Assembly (NCBI RefSeq): GCF_019195455.1
Contig: NZ_JAIMBW010000001.1
Location: forward strand, 3,996,001-4,060,000
Source of the DNA: Gymnodinialimonas phycosphaerae
Lineage (GTDB): Bacteria; Pseudomonadota; Alphaproteobacteria; Rhodobacterales; Rhodobacteraceae
Reading direction: 5' to 3'
DNA: 64,000 nucleotides
The position numbers and the translations under genes were made by a program. Of this stretch, positions 14,712 through 24,557 are shown one piece after another (the first letter of the stretch is position 1; every line of letters begins with the position of its first letter). Under the pieces are notes generated by a model. The model searched no databases and was not told the DNA's origin. It was given only the letters and a program-made list of their open reading frames with translations.

Positions 14712-16082
14712 CCTGCCCCAGAGGTCATAATCGCTGGCCTCGTCCACCTCGACCGTCACCATGTCGCCGGGTTTCAGGGCGTCGAATCCTTCATCGATGA
14801 AAAGGTTTCCGTCGATCTCGGGGGCGTCGGCCGTGGTGCGGCAGGTCGCGCCTTCGTCGTCCACGGTATCGACCAGCACCTGCATTGTGCGGCCGACCTT
14901 GGCTTGCAGCTTGGCCTCGGAAATGGCTTGCGCCTTTTCCATGAAGCGGTCCCAGCGGTCCTGTTTGACCTCTGCCGGAACGTGACCCGGCAGCGCGTTC
15001 GACCGCGCGCCGTCGACGTTTTCGTACTTGAAGCAGCCGATCCGATCGAGCTGCGCCTCGTCCAGCCAATCCAGAAGGGTCTGAAACTCGTCCTCGGTCT
15101 CGCCGGGGTAGCCGACGATGAAGGTGGAGCGCAGGGTGATGTCCGGGCAGTCGCGCCGCCAGGCGGCGATCTCGTCCAGGGTGCGCGAGGCGGCGGCGGG
15201 TCGTGCCATGCGTTTGAGGGTGTTGGGGTGGGCGTGCTGAAACGGGATATCGAGGTAGGGCAGCAGGCCATTCGCGGGATCCGCCATCAGGGGGATCAAT
15301 TCGCGCACATGCGGATAGGGATAGACATAGTGCAAGCGAACCCACGCGCCCAAGGTGGATAAGTCACGGGATAGATTGAGGATTGGAAATTTCTCATCCC
15401 GGCCCTTCCAGTCCGTGCCGTAGGCGGAGGTGTCCTGGCTGATGATCAGCAGTTCCTTGACGCCGGAGGCCACCAGCTTCTCGGCCTCTCGCATGATCGC
15501 CGCTTGCGGGCGTGAGGCGAGCTTCCCTCGCATGTCGGGGATGATGCAGAACTTGCACTTGTGATCGCAGCCCTCGGCGATCTTGAGGTAGGCGTAATGG
15601 CGGGGCGTCAGCTTGACGCCGGCCGGCGGCAGAAGATCGATGAACGGGTCGGGCGAGGGCGGCACGGCGGTATGGACGGCGTCGAGCACTTGTTCATATT
15701 GCTGCGGGCCGGTGACGGCCAGAACACGGGGGTGGGCGCCGGTGATATACTCGGGCTCGGCCCCCAGACAGCCGGTGACGATGACCTTGCCGTTGGCTTC
15801 CAGCGCCTCGCCGATCGCGTCGAGGCTTTCCATCTTGGCGCTGTCGAGAAACCCGCAGGTGTTCACGATCACCGCCTCGGCACCCGCGTAGTCGGGGCTG
15901 ATGGCATAGCCCTCGGCCCGCAGGCGGGTCAGGATGCGCTCACTATCCACCAGGGCCTTGGGGCAGCCGAGGGAGACCATGCCGATGCGCGGCTGACCGG
16001 GGCGGGCTGCTTCAGGCACTTGTGCGCCCTTGAAATCAGGGCGGGCAAGGTCGGGGCGGAGGAGGGGCGGGTTCTGGCTCAT
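14700..16082 (-). CDS. rimO: ribosomal protein S12 methylthiotransferase RimO
   Basis: A radical-SAM enzyme that adds a methylthio group to an aspartate of ribosomal protein S12. The 460-residue product has the N-terminal cluster cysteines ([28 protein letters not shown]), the radical-SAM CxxxCxxC in [13 protein letters not shown], and a C-terminal TRAM domain (about 390-455). The motif set separates it from the tRNA enzyme MiaB. I chose the ATG at 16082 because family N-termini begin near there; the open frame to 16220 has no support. It converges with the IMPACT-family gene, overlapping 12 bases. Confidence 0.95.
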   Translation of the reverse strand: MSQNPPLLRPDLARPDFKGAQVPEAARPGQPRIGMVSLGCPKALVDSERILTRLRAEGYAISPDYAGAEAVIVNTCGFLDSAKMESLDAIGEALEANGKVIVTGCLGAEPEYITGAHPRVLAVTGPQQYEQVLDAVHTAVPPSPDPFIDLLPPAGVKLTPRHYAYLKIAEGCDHKCKFCIIPDMRGKLASRPQAAIMREAEKLVASGVKELLIISQDTSAYGTDWKGRDEKFPILNLSRDLSTLGAWVRLHYVYPYPHVRELIPLMADPANGLLPYLDIPFQHAHPNTLKRMARPAAASRTLDEIAAWRRDCPDITLRSTFIVGYPGETEDEFQTLLDWLDEAQLDRIGCFKYENVDGARSNALPGHVPAEVKQDRWDRFMEKAQAISEAKLQAKVGRTMQVLVDTVDDEGATCRTTADAPEIDGNLFIDEGFDALKPGDMVTVEVDEASDYDLWGRLTA

Positions 16083-16219
16083 GGCCCCGCAGATAGCCGT
16101 TGCGATGGCACAAGGGAAGGGATGTGGATCGGCAAAGCGTCGCGCAAACCCACGTTTTGGATGTGCGGACCGGATGAACCGCGTTAGGCTGCCAAAAACG
16201 AGCAGAAGGCGCACACGCA

Positions 16220-18193
16220 ATGCGGTGGATCATTCGGATAGTCGGGGCATTTGTCGTCCTGTTGTTCCTGGCCCTTGGGGCGTTCTTGCTGATCCCGGCC
16301 GATCGGATCGCAGAGGTCGCCAGCGACAGGATCACGGCGGCCACGGGCCGGACCGTCACCATCACCGGAGAGGCGCGGCCCACGCTGTGGCCGGATCTTG
16401 GCATCGTTATCGAGGGTCTGCGCATCGACAACCCGACGTGGGCCGGTGATGCCCCCATGATCGAGGCGGATCGCGTGAATGTGGGCGTGGCCTGGAACGG
16501 GCTGTTTTCGGGCGATATCCGGGTCGAGCGGGCGGTGCTGGAAGGGGCCTCGATCATGCTGGTGCGCGCCGCCGATGGCCGCACGTCGTGGGATATGGGC
16601 ACAGGTGGCGGCGACGGCGAGAGCGCGCGCCCGATGCAGGTGGGCTTTGACGAGGCCATCATCCGTGGCGCCCGCGTGCGCTATCTGGATCGGGAGGCCG
16701 GGTCCGATTGGCAGGTCGCCCAGATGGACGCAACCGTTCGCCTGCCCGAAGCGGGCGGCGCGGTCGAGATCGAGGGCAACGCGCAGATCAACGGTGTGCC
16801 CGTCGTCTTGGACACGATCATTGACGGCGTCGCTGGCTTGTTGGCCGGAGACGCGCGCCCGGTGGTGGCGACGTTGCGCTGGCAGGGCGGCTCGGTCGCG
16901 TTCGACGGGCAGTTGGGGTTAGATGCCACGGCGGAAGGGGCAATGGACCTGACGGCCGAAGACCTTGGCCCGCTGGTGGCGCTGGCGGGGGGCGCAATGC
17001 CGGATCTGCCGCAAGGCCTGGGACGGGACCGCATCGCGGTGACGGGCGACCTGCGGTTGGCGCAAGAGGGCTCGGTTCATCTGCGCGGCGGACAATTGCG
17101 TCTGGACGATACGCTTCTGAACATCGCCGCGGATCTGGTGCCGGGGGAAGACCGCCCGATGCTGCGCGGCACGATCACGGGCGGAGAGATTGCGCTGCCG
17201 GGGTTGCTGGCCAGTGACGCGGAGGCCACGGGCAGTGGGTGGCCGCGCGATGTGATCGATGTCTCGGGGCTTTTTGCCACCGACGCGGACTTGACGGTGC
17301 GGGCCGAAAACCTTGATCTGGGGGCCGTTGCCTTGAGCGAGATCGACCTGCGTGCGACCCTGACCCGGGGGCGGTTGGTCTTTGATATCGCGTCGATCCG
17401 CACCTATGAGGGCCAGCTTGCGGGCCGCTTCGTGATCAACGGGCGTGGCGGGCTTTCCGTGGGCGGTGATCTGGTCTTGTCGGACGTGGCGCTGCAACCG
17501 CTGATGACGGCGATGGCCGGATATGAGCGGTTGGAGGGGACGGGCTCGGCCTCTATCGAGTTCCTTGGGGTCGGCAATGACCTTTATACCATCATGGATG
17601 GGCTGGAAGCGGAGGGCGACATCGCACTGGGCCAAGGTGCGATCATCGGCCTCGATCTGGCTGGCATGATCCGCAATTTCGACCCGTCGTTTCAGGGCGA
17701 GGGTCAGCGCACGGTCTATGACCGCGTGACGGCTGAATACCTTGTGCGCGACGGGATCGTCCGCAACGAAGACCTGCTGCTGGACGCCCCCTGGGGCGAG
17801 GTGCGCGGCGCCGGAGAGGCGGATCTGGCCGCGATGACGGTGGATTACACGCTGGTGCCGGGCATCTTCCGCGATGCGGAAGGCGTGGCGGATATCCGCG
17901 TGCCGATCGCGGTGCGGGGGCCGTGGTCCGCGCCGCAGATCGCGCCGGATCTGGCGCTTTTGGCGGAGATGGAGCTGGCTGAAGAACGCGCGCGTCTGGA
18001 GGCAGAGGGCCGCGCGGCGCTGGAGGCCGAAGAGGAGCGGTTGGAAGAATTGGCGCGGGACCGGGCGAATGCGCTTCTGGGCACCGAGATCGAGGCGGGC
18101 GACACGCCCGAAGACATCGAAGAGCAGCTGACGGAAGAGCTGATCAATGGTGTTCAGCAACTGATATTTGGCAATCAAGGTGAGACGGAATGA
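16220..18193 (+). CDS. AsmA family protein
   Basis: A 657-residue AsmA-like protein anchored in the inner membrane by an N-terminal helix (about residues 3-27), with most of it in the periplasm. It shows the family start [31 protein letters not shown], a long beta-rich middle, and the AsmA_2 end ([29 protein letters not shown]). This is followed by a charged helical tail (about 590-650, rich in Glu/Arg). AsmA relatives are bridge-like proteins implicated in phospholipid transport and outer-membrane assembly. The next gene starts 13 bases after its stop, so the two are probably co-transcribed. Confidence 0.9.
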   Translation: MRWIIRIVGAFVVLLFLALGAFLLIPADRIAEVASDRITAATGRTVTITGEARPTLWPDLGIVIEGLRIDNPTWAGDAPMIEADRVNVGVAWNGLFSGDIRVERAVLEGASIMLVRAADGRTSWDMGTGGGDGESARPMQVGFDEAIIRGARVRYLDREAGSDWQVAQMDATVRLPEAGGAVEIEGNAQINGVPVVLDTIIDGVAGLLAGDARPVVATLRWQGGSVAFDGQLGLDATAEGAMDLTAEDLGPLVALAGGAMPDLPQGLGRDRIAVTGDLRLAQEGSVHLRGGQLRLDDTLLNIAADLVPGEDRPMLRGTITGGEIALPGLLASDAEATGSGWPRDVIDVSGLFATDADLTVRAENLDLGAVALSEIDLRATLTRGRLVFDIASIRTYEGQLAGRFVINGRGGLSVGGDLVLSDVALQPLMTAMAGYERLEGTGSASIEFLGVGNDLYTIMDGLEAEGDIALGQGAIIGLDLAGMIRNFDPSFQGEGQRTVYDRVTAEYLVRDGIVRNEDLLLDAPWGEVRGAGEADLAAMTVDYTLVPGIFRDAEGVADIRVPIAVRGPWSAPQIAPDLALLAEMELAEERARLEAEGRAALEAEEERLEELARDRANALLGTEIEAGDTPEDIEEQLTEELINGVQQLIFGNQGETE

Positions 18194-18206
18194 AGGTATC
18201 TTGAGA

Positions 18207-18713
18207 ATGAAGGTCTTTGGTGCGATGGCGCTTTGCGTTGTGTTGGCGGGGTGCGGCGGCGGAATCCCGGGTTTCGGGGACGGGCGAGATGCACCGCGCG
18301 CGGCGCGCGGCACGCCGGATCTTTATCCCGGCGAGACGCCGCAGATGCGCGCCCTGGTCAACGAATATGCCACCCGCCACGAGATTCCTCCCGCGCTGCT
18401 TCACCGGGTGATCCAACGCGAAAGCGATTACCGCGCCGACGCGCGTAACGGGCCGTATTATGGCTTGATGCAGATCCTGCCGGAGACGGCAGGGCAGATG
18501 GGTCACCAAGGCGCGCCGAATGATCTTCTCGATGCGCGCACGAACCTTGAATACGCGGGCCGGTATTTGCGGGGGGCCTGGGTGGTGAGCGACGGCGACA
18601 TCGACGAGGCGGTCGGCTGGTATGCGCGTGGGTATTACTACGAGGCGCGGGATCGGTGCTTGCTGGTGGAGACGGGCCTGCGCGAGCGGGAGGTCGCGCG
18701 ACATTGCCGATAA
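18207..18713 (+). CDS. lytic transglycosylase, lipoprotein
   Basis: A 168-residue SLT-domain protein predicted to cleave peptidoglycan. It has a short lipoprotein signal (VVLAGC, acylated Cys about residue 15). The compact SLT domain holds the catalytic Glu in VIQRESDYRADARN, then YGLMQILPETAGQMG and a C-terminal AVGWYARGYYYEA, where other family members have AYNAG. I chose the ATG at 18207 because it gives the lipobox and has GAAGG upstream. It lies 13 bases downstream of the AsmA gene. It is unrelated in domain order to the other transglycosylase at 5307. Confidence 0.88.
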   Translation: MKVFGAMALCVVLAGCGGGIPGFGDGRDAPRAARGTPDLYPGETPQMRALVNEYATRHEIPPALLHRVIQRESDYRADARNGPYYGLMQILPETAGQMGHQGAPNDLLDARTNLEYAGRYLRGAWVVSDGDIDEAVGWYARGYYYEARDRCLLVETGLREREVARHCR

Positions 18714-18783
18714 GATAGTGCACCCGGAAGGCAGTTTTGATCGCCATCCTGGGGCGCAAGGATCATGGAGGGGGGTGACGCTG

Positions 18784-18800
18784 TTTGGCCCAAGGCCAAA
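18784..18800. terminator. hairpin between two convergent genes
   Basis: TTTGGCC-CAA-GGCCAAA, a perfect 7-bp stem in the 120-base space between the transglycosylase lipoprotein gene and gcrA, which converge. No strong T-run follows on either strand. A bidirectional terminator is plausible. Confidence 0.35.
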
Positions 18801-18833
18801 GGCGCCCCACCCGCCCTCCCGCAGGGGGATGCG

Positions 18834-19418
18834 TCAGCGGCGGCGGTCGCGGCGCGACGACATGGGCTGGAAGGCCACGCCGACGTGGGCATCGCAGTAG
18901 GGTTTGCCCTGTTGCACCGGCAGGCCACAGAAGTAGAAATCTTCCGTTGCCGGATCGCCGATAGGCCATTTGCAGACCCGCTCGGTCAATTCCATCAGGC
19001 TGATGCGCTTGGCGTGCTTTTCAACCTCGGACACCTTGGCCAGCGCCTCTGGGCTGATCTCGTTGGCGGAGGGTTGCGGCGGAAGGGGTTGGCCCGCGGG
19101 CGCGATGGGTTTGCGCAGGGGCATGATGTTGGTGCGCTGCACGGGGGCGGGCGCGGGTTCGGCGGCCTTGGCCTCGGGCGCAGGGGCTGGTTTAGGCGCA
19201 GGCGCGGCTTTGGCGGCGGGCGCTTCCTTTGCCGCAGGCGCGTGCTTGGAGGGCGCAGAAGCACCTCCGCCAGAGCGGTTGGACAGCCCCAGGCGGTGTA
19301 CCTTGCCGATCACGGCATTGCGCGTCACGCCGCCCAATTCCTTGGCGATCTGGCTGGCCGACTGGCCCTCGCCCCACATTTTCTTAAGCGTCTCAACCCG
19401 TTCATCGGTCCAGGACAT
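18834..19418 (-). CDS. gcrA: cell-cycle regulator GcrA
   Basis: A DNA-binding transcription regulator restricted to Alphaproteobacteria. It works with sigma-70 holoenzyme at promoters carrying CcrM-methylated GANTC sites. The 194-residue product begins MSWTDERVETLKKMW and continues QSASQIAKELGGVTRNAVIGK, the helix-turn-helix of the family. The middle (about 50-120) is an Ala/Pro-rich linker, and the C-terminal part (about 145-190) contains CKWPIGDP and FYFCGLPVQQGKPYC, the sigma-factor interaction domain. The start at 19418 has AAGGT upstream. It supports the alphaproteobacterial assignment. Confidence 0.95.
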   Translation of the reverse strand: MSWTDERVETLKKMWGEGQSASQIAKELGGVTRNAVIGKVHRLGLSNRSGGGASAPSKHAPAAKEAPAAKAAPAPKPAPAPEAKAAEPAPAPVQRTNIMPLRKPIAPAGQPLPPQPSANEISPEALAKVSEVEKHAKRISLMELTERVCKWPIGDPATEDFYFCGLPVQQGKPYCDAHVGVAFQPMSSRRDRRR

Positions 19419-19554
19419 GGATGTACCTTCCGGTCTTGTCGTTCCGCCGCACGCGGCATTCGTGTGTCAGCTTGGGTATATGGTGCGGGCGGCCCGCGAA
19501 TGGAAGGCCTATTGTGAGGGTCTACGCGGGCAAGGGCAAGGTGGAGAGGGTGTG

Positions 19555-20505
19555 TTAGGAGCGATTTACATCGGGGGGCGCAATAGAGGGTGCTTTTGCG
19601 CGGGCCTCGCGCCAGGCCAATAGTGCTGCGCCCGCAATGATGATGGTGGCGCCCAGCAAGGACAGGCCGGTGGGGGTCACGCCGAAGACGGCGAAGTCAT
19701 AGAGCGCGGCGAAGACCAGCGTGAGGTAGGAGAAGGGTGTCACCAAGCTGGCGTCGGCGCGGGCGACGGCGTTCACGAAACAGGCTTGGGCGGCGGCCAT
19801 GAGGGTGCCCAGCGCGGCAAGGGCGGCCCATTGGGCCACAGTCGGGGGCTGCCAGACGGCGATGACGGCGGCGGTGGCGATGAGGACCCCGAGGGAATTG
19901 TTGACGAACAGGATCTGCAGGGGGCGTTCGCGGCCTGCGAGGCGCTTGATGAAGGTCAGCTCCAGCCCGAAGGCGAGGGCGGCGGCCAGGGCCAGAAATG
20001 CGCCGGGGGCGATGGCGCCTGCGCCAGGGCGGATCAGGACCAGCGCGCCCGCGAAGGCAATGGCGGCCGCGAGCCAGCGCCATTTGCCGACCCTCTCGCC
20101 CAATAGGGGAATGGCGAGGATCATTCCGAAGACCGGGTTGAGAAAGGTGATCGCCGTGGCATCGGCCAGGGGGATCAACGCGGCGGCGGCGAACATGCAG
20201 GTGACGCCGCCGAAGCCCGTGAGGGTGCGCCCGATGTGCAGGCCCCAGTTGGGTCGTGTGAGGCAAGGGCGCAGGGCCGCGATGACGCAGGCGATGGTGA
20301 TCCAGGCAAACAGGAACCGCCCGTGGCTGACATGGACTGGATGCAAGGGCGGGCCAAGGGTGTCGGTGCCAAGGGCCTTGGCCAGGAGCGTCGTCGCCGC
20401 GATGAAGGCGGTGGCGCAGAGCATGAAGGCAATGGCAATGCCGGGTGCGGGCGCGGCGAGGCCCGGCTGGGCGGGCGTAGCCGGTATGGGGGGTTGCGCC
20501 GTCAT
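19555..20505 (-). CDS. DMT-superfamily transporter (EamA)
   Basis: A 316-residue inner-membrane protein with about ten hydrophobic segments and two EamA repeats, typical of drug/metabolite exporters. The first repeat includes GFGGVTCMFAAAALIPLADATAITFLNPVFG, of which LADATAI...P is the usual EamA signature; the second begins about residue 170. The N-terminal 25 residues are Pro/Ala-rich and cytoplasmic. The substrate cannot be inferred. It stands alone on the minus strand between gcrA and argF. Confidence 0.88.
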   Translation of the reverse strand: MTAQPPIPATPAQPGLAAPAPGIAIAFMLCATAFIAATTLLAKALGTDTLGPPLHPVHVSHGRFLFAWITIACVIAALRPCLTRPNWGLHIGRTLTGFGGVTCMFAAAALIPLADATAITFLNPVFGMILAIPLLGERVGKWRWLAAAIAFAGALVLIRPGAGAIAPGAFLALAAALAFGLELTFIKRLAGRERPLQILFVNNSLGVLIATAAVIAVWQPPTVAQWAALAALGTLMAAAQACFVNAVARADASLVTPFSYLTLVFAALYDFAVFGVTPTGLSLLGATIIIAGAALLAWREARAKAPSIAPPDVNRS

Positions 20506-20667
20506 CGCGAGTGCGCGGCGGATTTGCTGTTGCGGTTTATCGGGTCGGAGATAAGCGGGATCCGCGCGGCCCGGTCACCGGCCCCTCTTTCCAGCGTTCC
20601 GGCAAGGGTGCCTGCGGGCGCATCGATGTGGCGCCCTCGGAGGGCGGTGTCGGCTTGGAAGGGGAGT

Positions 20668-20700
20668 GTCCGCAGGCCTGCCATCACGAGACCTGCGGAC
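20668..20700 (-). terminator. hairpin downstream of argF
   Basis: GTCCGCAGG at 20668-20676 pairs with CCTGCGGAC at 20692-20700 across a 15-base loop, immediately after the argF stop codon. No clear T-run follows, so it may act as an RNA-stabilising or Rho-assisted end. Confidence 0.4.
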
Positions 20701-20709
20701 GCGGCTTCG

Positions 20710-21636
20710 TCAGGCATCCAGGCACCAGCGCATGATCGCCTTTTGCGCATGCAGGCGGTTCTCGGCCTCATCGAAGACGACCGAGCGCGGGCCGTCGAGG
20801 ACGGCATCGGTGATCTCTTCGCCGCGATGGGCGGGCAGGCAATGCATGACCATGGCGTGGTCGGGGGCGGCGTCCATCAGGGCCTCGTTCACCTGGTAGG
20901 GGCGCAGAAGGTTGTGTCGGCGCTGGCGCGAGCTTTCCGCATCGCCCATGGACACCCAGGTGTCGGTGACGATCAGGTCGGCATCGGCGACGGCTTTTGC
21001 CGGATCACGCTCGATCCGGACGTCCTGGCCCGCGTTGCGGACCGCCCCCATGAGGTCGTCGCGCGGGTCCAGCTGTGCGGGGCCCGAGAAGGTGAAATCG
21101 AACCCGAAGGAGGCGGCGGCATGCAGGAAGCTTTGGGCCACGTTGTTGCCGTCGCCCATCCATGCGACGCGCTTGCCCTTGATGGGGCCGCGGTGTTCCT
21201 CGAATGTCATGACGTCGGCCATGATCTGGCAGGGGTGGGAATTGTCGGTGAGGCCGTTGATCACCGGCACGGTGGCGTGGTCGGCCATCTCGTGCAGGAT
21301 ATCTTCGCCGAAGGTGCGGATCATAATCAAGTCCACGTAGCGCGACAGGACCCGGGCGGTGTCGGCGATGGTCTCACCATGGCCGAGTTGCATTTCGGCG
21401 CCGGACAGGACCAGCGATGTGCCGCCCATCTGGCGCACACCCACATCGAAGCTCACGCGGGTGCGGGTGGAGGGTTTCTCGAAGATCAGGGCCACCACAT
21501 GACCGTCGAGGGGCAGATCATCGTCGGGGGTGCCCTTGGGGCGGGTGCCGCGGGCGGTTTTCATCTTTCCAGCCTGGGCGAGGATGTCGCGCAGGGCGGC
21601 GGGGTCTGTCGTGTGGATGTCGAGGAAATTGGGCAT
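20710..21636 (-). CDS. argF: ornithine carbamoyltransferase
   Basis: It makes citrulline from ornithine and carbamoyl phosphate in arginine synthesis. The 308-residue product has the carbamoyl-phosphate site STRTR at residues 56-60, the [11 protein letters not shown] block, and [11 protein letters not shown] near the C-terminus (ornithine site). Length is normal. The start at 21636 matches the family N-terminus; the frame open to 21696 runs through a GC-rich repeat element. It lies 80 bases downstream of argD on the same strand, making an argD-argF pair. Confidence 0.95.
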   Translation of the reverse strand: MPNFLDIHTTDPAALRDILAQAGKMKTARGTRPKGTPDDDLPLDGHVVALIFEKPSTRTRVSFDVGVRQMGGTSLVLSGAEMQLGHGETIADTARVLSRYVDLIMIRTFGEDILHEMADHATVPVINGLTDNSHPCQIMADVMTFEEHRGPIKGKRVAWMGDGNNVAQSFLHAAASFGFDFTFSGPAQLDPRDDLMGAVRNAGQDVRIERDPAKAVADADLIVTDTWVSMGDAESSRQRRHNLLRPYQVNEALMDAAPDHAMVMHCLPAHRGEEITDAVLDGPRSVVFDEAENRLHAQKAIMRWCLDA

Positions 21637-21666
21637 GGATATGCGCCTTTGTCTGGCGGAAGCGCC

Positions 21667-21706
21667 GGGGGGCCAGCCCCCCGGACCCCCCGGCATTTTC
21701 GGGGAA
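21667..21706 (-). repeat. GC-rich intergenic hairpin element, copy A
   Basis: A 40-base stretch between argD and argF. Read on the minus strand it starts TTCCCCGAAAATGCC and ends with a GGGGGGCTGG...CCC hairpin. It matches 57320-57359 at 37 of 40 positions, in the opposite orientation. Confidence 0.6.
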
Positions 21707-21716
21707 CAAAGATGGG

Positions 21717-22901
21717 CTAGGCGGCTTTGGCCTCAAGCGCCGTGGCGGTGGCGTCGAGGCGGGCGATGCCTTCGGAAATCTCGTCTTCCGTAATGGTGAG
21801 GGCGGGCAGAACACGGAGGGTGTTGTCGGCGGCGGGCACCGTGAGAACGGCGTGGTTGTAGCCCTCGGCCACGATGTCCGTGGGCGCGATCTTGCATTTG
21901 AGGCCAATCATCAGGCCTTGGCCGCGCACCCCCTCGAAGATGGTGGGGTGGGCGGCAACGAGGCCTTCCAGCTTCTGGCGCAGGAAGCCCGCCTTGGCGT
22001 TGACGGCATCGAGGAAGCCGTCCTCGGTGATCGTGTCCATCACCGCGCATCCCACCGCGCAGCCAAGAGGGTTGCCGCCATAGGTGGAGCCGTGGGTGCC
22101 CGCCGTCATGCCTTTGGCCGCCTCTTCGGTGGCCAGAAGCGCGCCGAGGGGGAAGCCGCTGCCGATGCCTTTGGCGACCAGCATGATATCGGGCGAGATG
22201 CCCGCCCATTCATGGGCGAAAAGCTTGCCCGTGCGGCCCACGCCGCATTGGATTTCATCGAAAATGAGCAGCAGGCCATGTTCATCGCACAGATCGCGCA
22301 GGCCTTTGAGGCATTGATCGGGCACCGGGCGGATGCCGCCTTCACCCTGGATCGGCTCGATCATGATGGCGCCCACATCGGGCTGTGCTGCCGCCTCGCG
22401 CAGGGCATCGTGATCGCCGAAGGGCAGCGTCTTGAAGCCCGGCAGGAGCGGGCCGAAGCCGTTGGTCAGCTTCTCGGATCCGGCGGCAGAAATCGCGCCG
22501 GTGGAGCGTCCGTGGAAGCAGCCTTCGAACGTCAGGATCGTCATGCGGTCCGCCTCGCCCGTTTCCGTGCGGTATTTGCGGGCCATCTTGATGGCCAGTT
22601 CGGCGGCCTCCGTGCCGGAGTTGCAGAAGAACACCGTGTCGGCGAAGGTGTGTTCCACCAACCGCTCGGCCAGGGCCTTTTGTTGCGGCACCTCGTAGAG
22701 GTTTGACGTGTGCCACAGCGCATTCGCCTGATCCATCAGCGCACCCACGACGCGCGGGTTGCCGTGGCCAAGGGACATCACCGCAATGCCACTTGCGAAG
22801 TCCAGATAACGTCGGCCGTCCGCTTCCACGAGCCAGGATCCTTCGCCTTTGACGAAGGACAGGTTTGCGCGGGAATAGCTGGGTAGGACAGGCGAGATCA
22901 T
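21717..22901 (-). CDS. argD: acetylornithine/aspartate-family aminotransferase
   Basis: A PLP-dependent class III aminotransferase, probably N-acetylornithine aminotransferase of arginine synthesis. The 394-residue protein shows [35 protein letters not shown], the PLP-binding [19 protein letters not shown] and the Schiff-base lysine in [15 protein letters not shown]. The adjacent argF supports the arginine role, although related enzymes act on succinylornithine or diaminopimelate intermediates. Start ATG at 22901. Confidence 0.93.
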   Translation of the reverse strand: MISPVLPSYSRANLSFVKGEGSWLVEADGRRYLDFASGIAVMSLGHGNPRVVGALMDQANALWHTSNLYEVPQQKALAERLVEHTFADTVFFCNSGTEAAELAIKMARKYRTETGEADRMTILTFEGCFHGRSTGAISAAGSEKLTNGFGPLLPGFKTLPFGDHDALREAAAQPDVGAIMIEPIQGEGGIRPVPDQCLKGLRDLCDEHGLLLIFDEIQCGVGRTGKLFAHEWAGISPDIMLVAKGIGSGFPLGALLATEEAAKGMTAGTHGSTYGGNPLGCAVGCAVMDTITEDGFLDAVNAKAGFLRQKLEGLVAAHPTIFEGVRGQGLMIGLKCKIAPTDIVAEGYNHAVLTVPAADNTLRVLPALTITEDEISEGIARLDATATALEAKAA

Positions 22902-22981
22902 TGGCCGGACTCCATGGGATAAAACAAGGCACCCTGTTGCACCGGGGCCGGACGTTAGTCAATTCATCGATGCTGATGGGG

Positions 22982-23485
22982 TCAAGTGTTGGGGGTGATG
23001 GTGCGGGCCATAATGAGGCAGGTGGTGGAGCCCGTGGCATAGAGCTTTCCACTCGCCGCATCGCGGATCGTGCCCTCGGCCACACCGGTACTGCGACCCG
23101 CATGGGACACGATGCCCTCGGCGATAATCTCTGCGTCCATGGGGATGGGCCGGGTGATGTTCACCTTGTACTCCAGCGTCGTATAGACGCTGCCCTTCGG
23201 CACCTTGGTCATCACAGCGCAGGCCATCGCACTATCGAGCAGCGTACCGTACCAGCCGCCATGGACCGTGCCCATCGGGTTGAGCGCGCCAAAGGTGGGC
23301 GTTCCACGAAACACAACGCGGCCGTCTTCGACCTGATCCACGTTATAGCCCAACGTCTCGCCAATGGGTGGGTTGGAGATTTCGCCTGCCGCAATGGCCC
23401 GCATGAACTCCAGCCCCGACAGGGCGAGGACCTCTGCCTCGGTGGGCAAATCGTTGGGGGACTGGGCATAATAGGGTGTGGGCAT
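22982..23485 (-). CDS. PaaI-family thioesterase
   Basis: A 167-residue hotdog-fold protein, predicted to hydrolyse acyl-CoA esters. Family features are NPMGTVHGGWYGTLLDSAMACAV, the helix and loop that form the active site, and LEYKVNITRPIP, the central strand, followed by HAGRSTGVAEGTI. I chose the ATG at 23485 because GGAG lies six bases upstream; two further in-frame ATGs up to 23512 are less well placed. It stands alone between argD and metF on the same strand. The substrate is unknown. Confidence 0.87.
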   Translation of the reverse strand: MPTPYYAQSPNDLPTEAEVLALSGLEFMRAIAAGEISNPPIGETLGYNVDQVEDGRVVFRGTPTFGALNPMGTVHGGWYGTLLDSAMACAVMTKVPKGSVYTTLEYKVNITRPIPMDAEIIAEGIVSHAGRSTGVAEGTIRDAASGKLYATGSTTCLIMARTITPNT

Positions 23486-23555
23486 CTCTGTCTCCATTTG
23501 ACAGGGATGCATCCTCCACGGTGCGCGGCGAAGGACAACCCGCCCTTTTCATCTT

Positions 23556-23591
23556 GCCAGAAAAACTCTGGGGGTTTGGGGGCTAGCCCCC
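23556..23591. repeat. GC-rich intergenic hairpin element, copy B (degenerate)
   Basis: CCAGAAAAACTCTGG followed by GGGTTTGGGGGCTAGCCCCC, between the thioesterase and metF genes. It has the same architecture (A-rich stretch, then G-run, spacer, GC palindrome) as the elements at 21667 and 57320, but a lower match. The GGGGGCTAGCCCCC palindrome could serve as the metF terminator. Confidence 0.45.
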
Positions 23592-23595
23592 AAGT

Positions 23596-24462
23596 TCACG
23601 CCACCTCAGCCAGAACCGTCTTCGGGGCGACGCCTAACGCGGCGCATACATCCCGGGTCAATTCCGGGCGGTTCAATGTGTAGAAATGCAGATCTTCGAC
23701 GCCGCCCTCGATCAGATCGGAGCACAGTTCGGTGCAGATCGCCGTGGACAGCAGATCTTCGCGGCCGTCGCGGGTGGCGCTGGCGTAGGCTTCATCCAGC
23801 CACGTCGGGATCGCGGCCCCGCAAGAGGCGGCGAAGCGGCGGGCACGGGTCCAATCTTCGATCGGCAGAATGCCGGGCAGGATCGGCGCGGTGATGCCGG
23901 AGGCGGCGCAGGCGTCGCGGAAGCGGAAGAACGTGTCCGCCTCGAAGAAGAACTGGGTGATGGCCGACGTCGCGCCTGCGTCGATCTTGCGTTTAAGGTA
24001 ATCCACACACGCCTGCATGGACGCAGCCTCGGGGTGCGGATCGGGATAGGCACCGACACGAATGTCGAACTTGCCAGTCCTGGCCAGCGCTTCGACAAGG
24101 TCGACTGACGAGGCGAAGCCGTCGGCGTGGGGCGAGAAACCGTCCGCCCCCTTGGGCGGGTCGCCGCGCAGGGCGACGATCTGGCTGATGCCGGCCTCGG
24201 CGTATTGATCGGCGATCTCCATCGTCTCCGTCCTTGTGGCGTCGACGCAGGTCAGGTGCGCGGCCACGGGCACGCCGAAGTTGGAGTTGATCGCCGTGAC
24301 CGCCTCGTGGGTCAGCTTCCGCGTGGTGCCACCCGCGCCGTAGGTGACCGAGACGAACCGGGGGTCCAGCGGGGCAAGCACGCCCAGGGTTTCCCAAAGC
24401 CGGAAAGAGCCGTCGAGCGATTTCGGCGGGAAGAATTCGAATGAGACGTTGGGCGTGTGCAT
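23596..24462 (-). CDS. metF: methylenetetrahydrofolate reductase
   Basis: It reduces 5,10-methylenetetrahydrofolate to 5-methyltetrahydrofolate, the methyl donor for methionine synthesis, using FAD. The 288-residue product carries VSFEFFPPKSL at its start (the catalytic Glu), VTYGAGGTTR, LTCVDATRTE and VALRGDPPKG. The first good start is the ATG at 24462 with AGGA upstream; an ATG at 24492 has no ribosome-binding site. It is transcribed divergently from metR with 93 bases between, the classical MetR-controlled arrangement. Confidence 0.95.
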   Translation of the reverse strand: MHTPNVSFEFFPPKSLDGSFRLWETLGVLAPLDPRFVSVTYGAGGTTRKLTHEAVTAINSNFGVPVAAHLTCVDATRTETMEIADQYAEAGISQIVALRGDPPKGADGFSPHADGFASSVDLVEALARTGKFDIRVGAYPDPHPEAASMQACVDYLKRKIDAGATSAITQFFFEADTFFRFRDACAASGITAPILPGILPIEDWTRARRFAASCGAAIPTWLDEAYASATRDGREDLLSTAICTELCSDLIEGGVEDLHFYTLNRPELTRDVCAALGVAPKTVLAEVA

Positions 24463-24532
24463 GACGGAACTGGTCCTTGATGTGTCGCACATGGATGTCG
24501 CATAGAAGGGTGCTGCCAGCAAATTCATAACT

Positions 24533-24557
24533 CTCATCATCAATATGAGGTTCATAT
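24533..24557. promoter_or_regulatory. candidate MetR operator between metF and metR
   Basis: Two overlapping dyads lie in the divergent promoter region: CTCAT-N7-ATGAG (24533-24549) and ATATGA-GGT-TCATAT (24543-24557), the latter abutting the metR ATG. LysR-type regulators bind such interrupted palindromes, and known MetR sites have TGAA/TTCA arms. The position fits metF activation and metR autoregulation. Confidence 0.5.
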
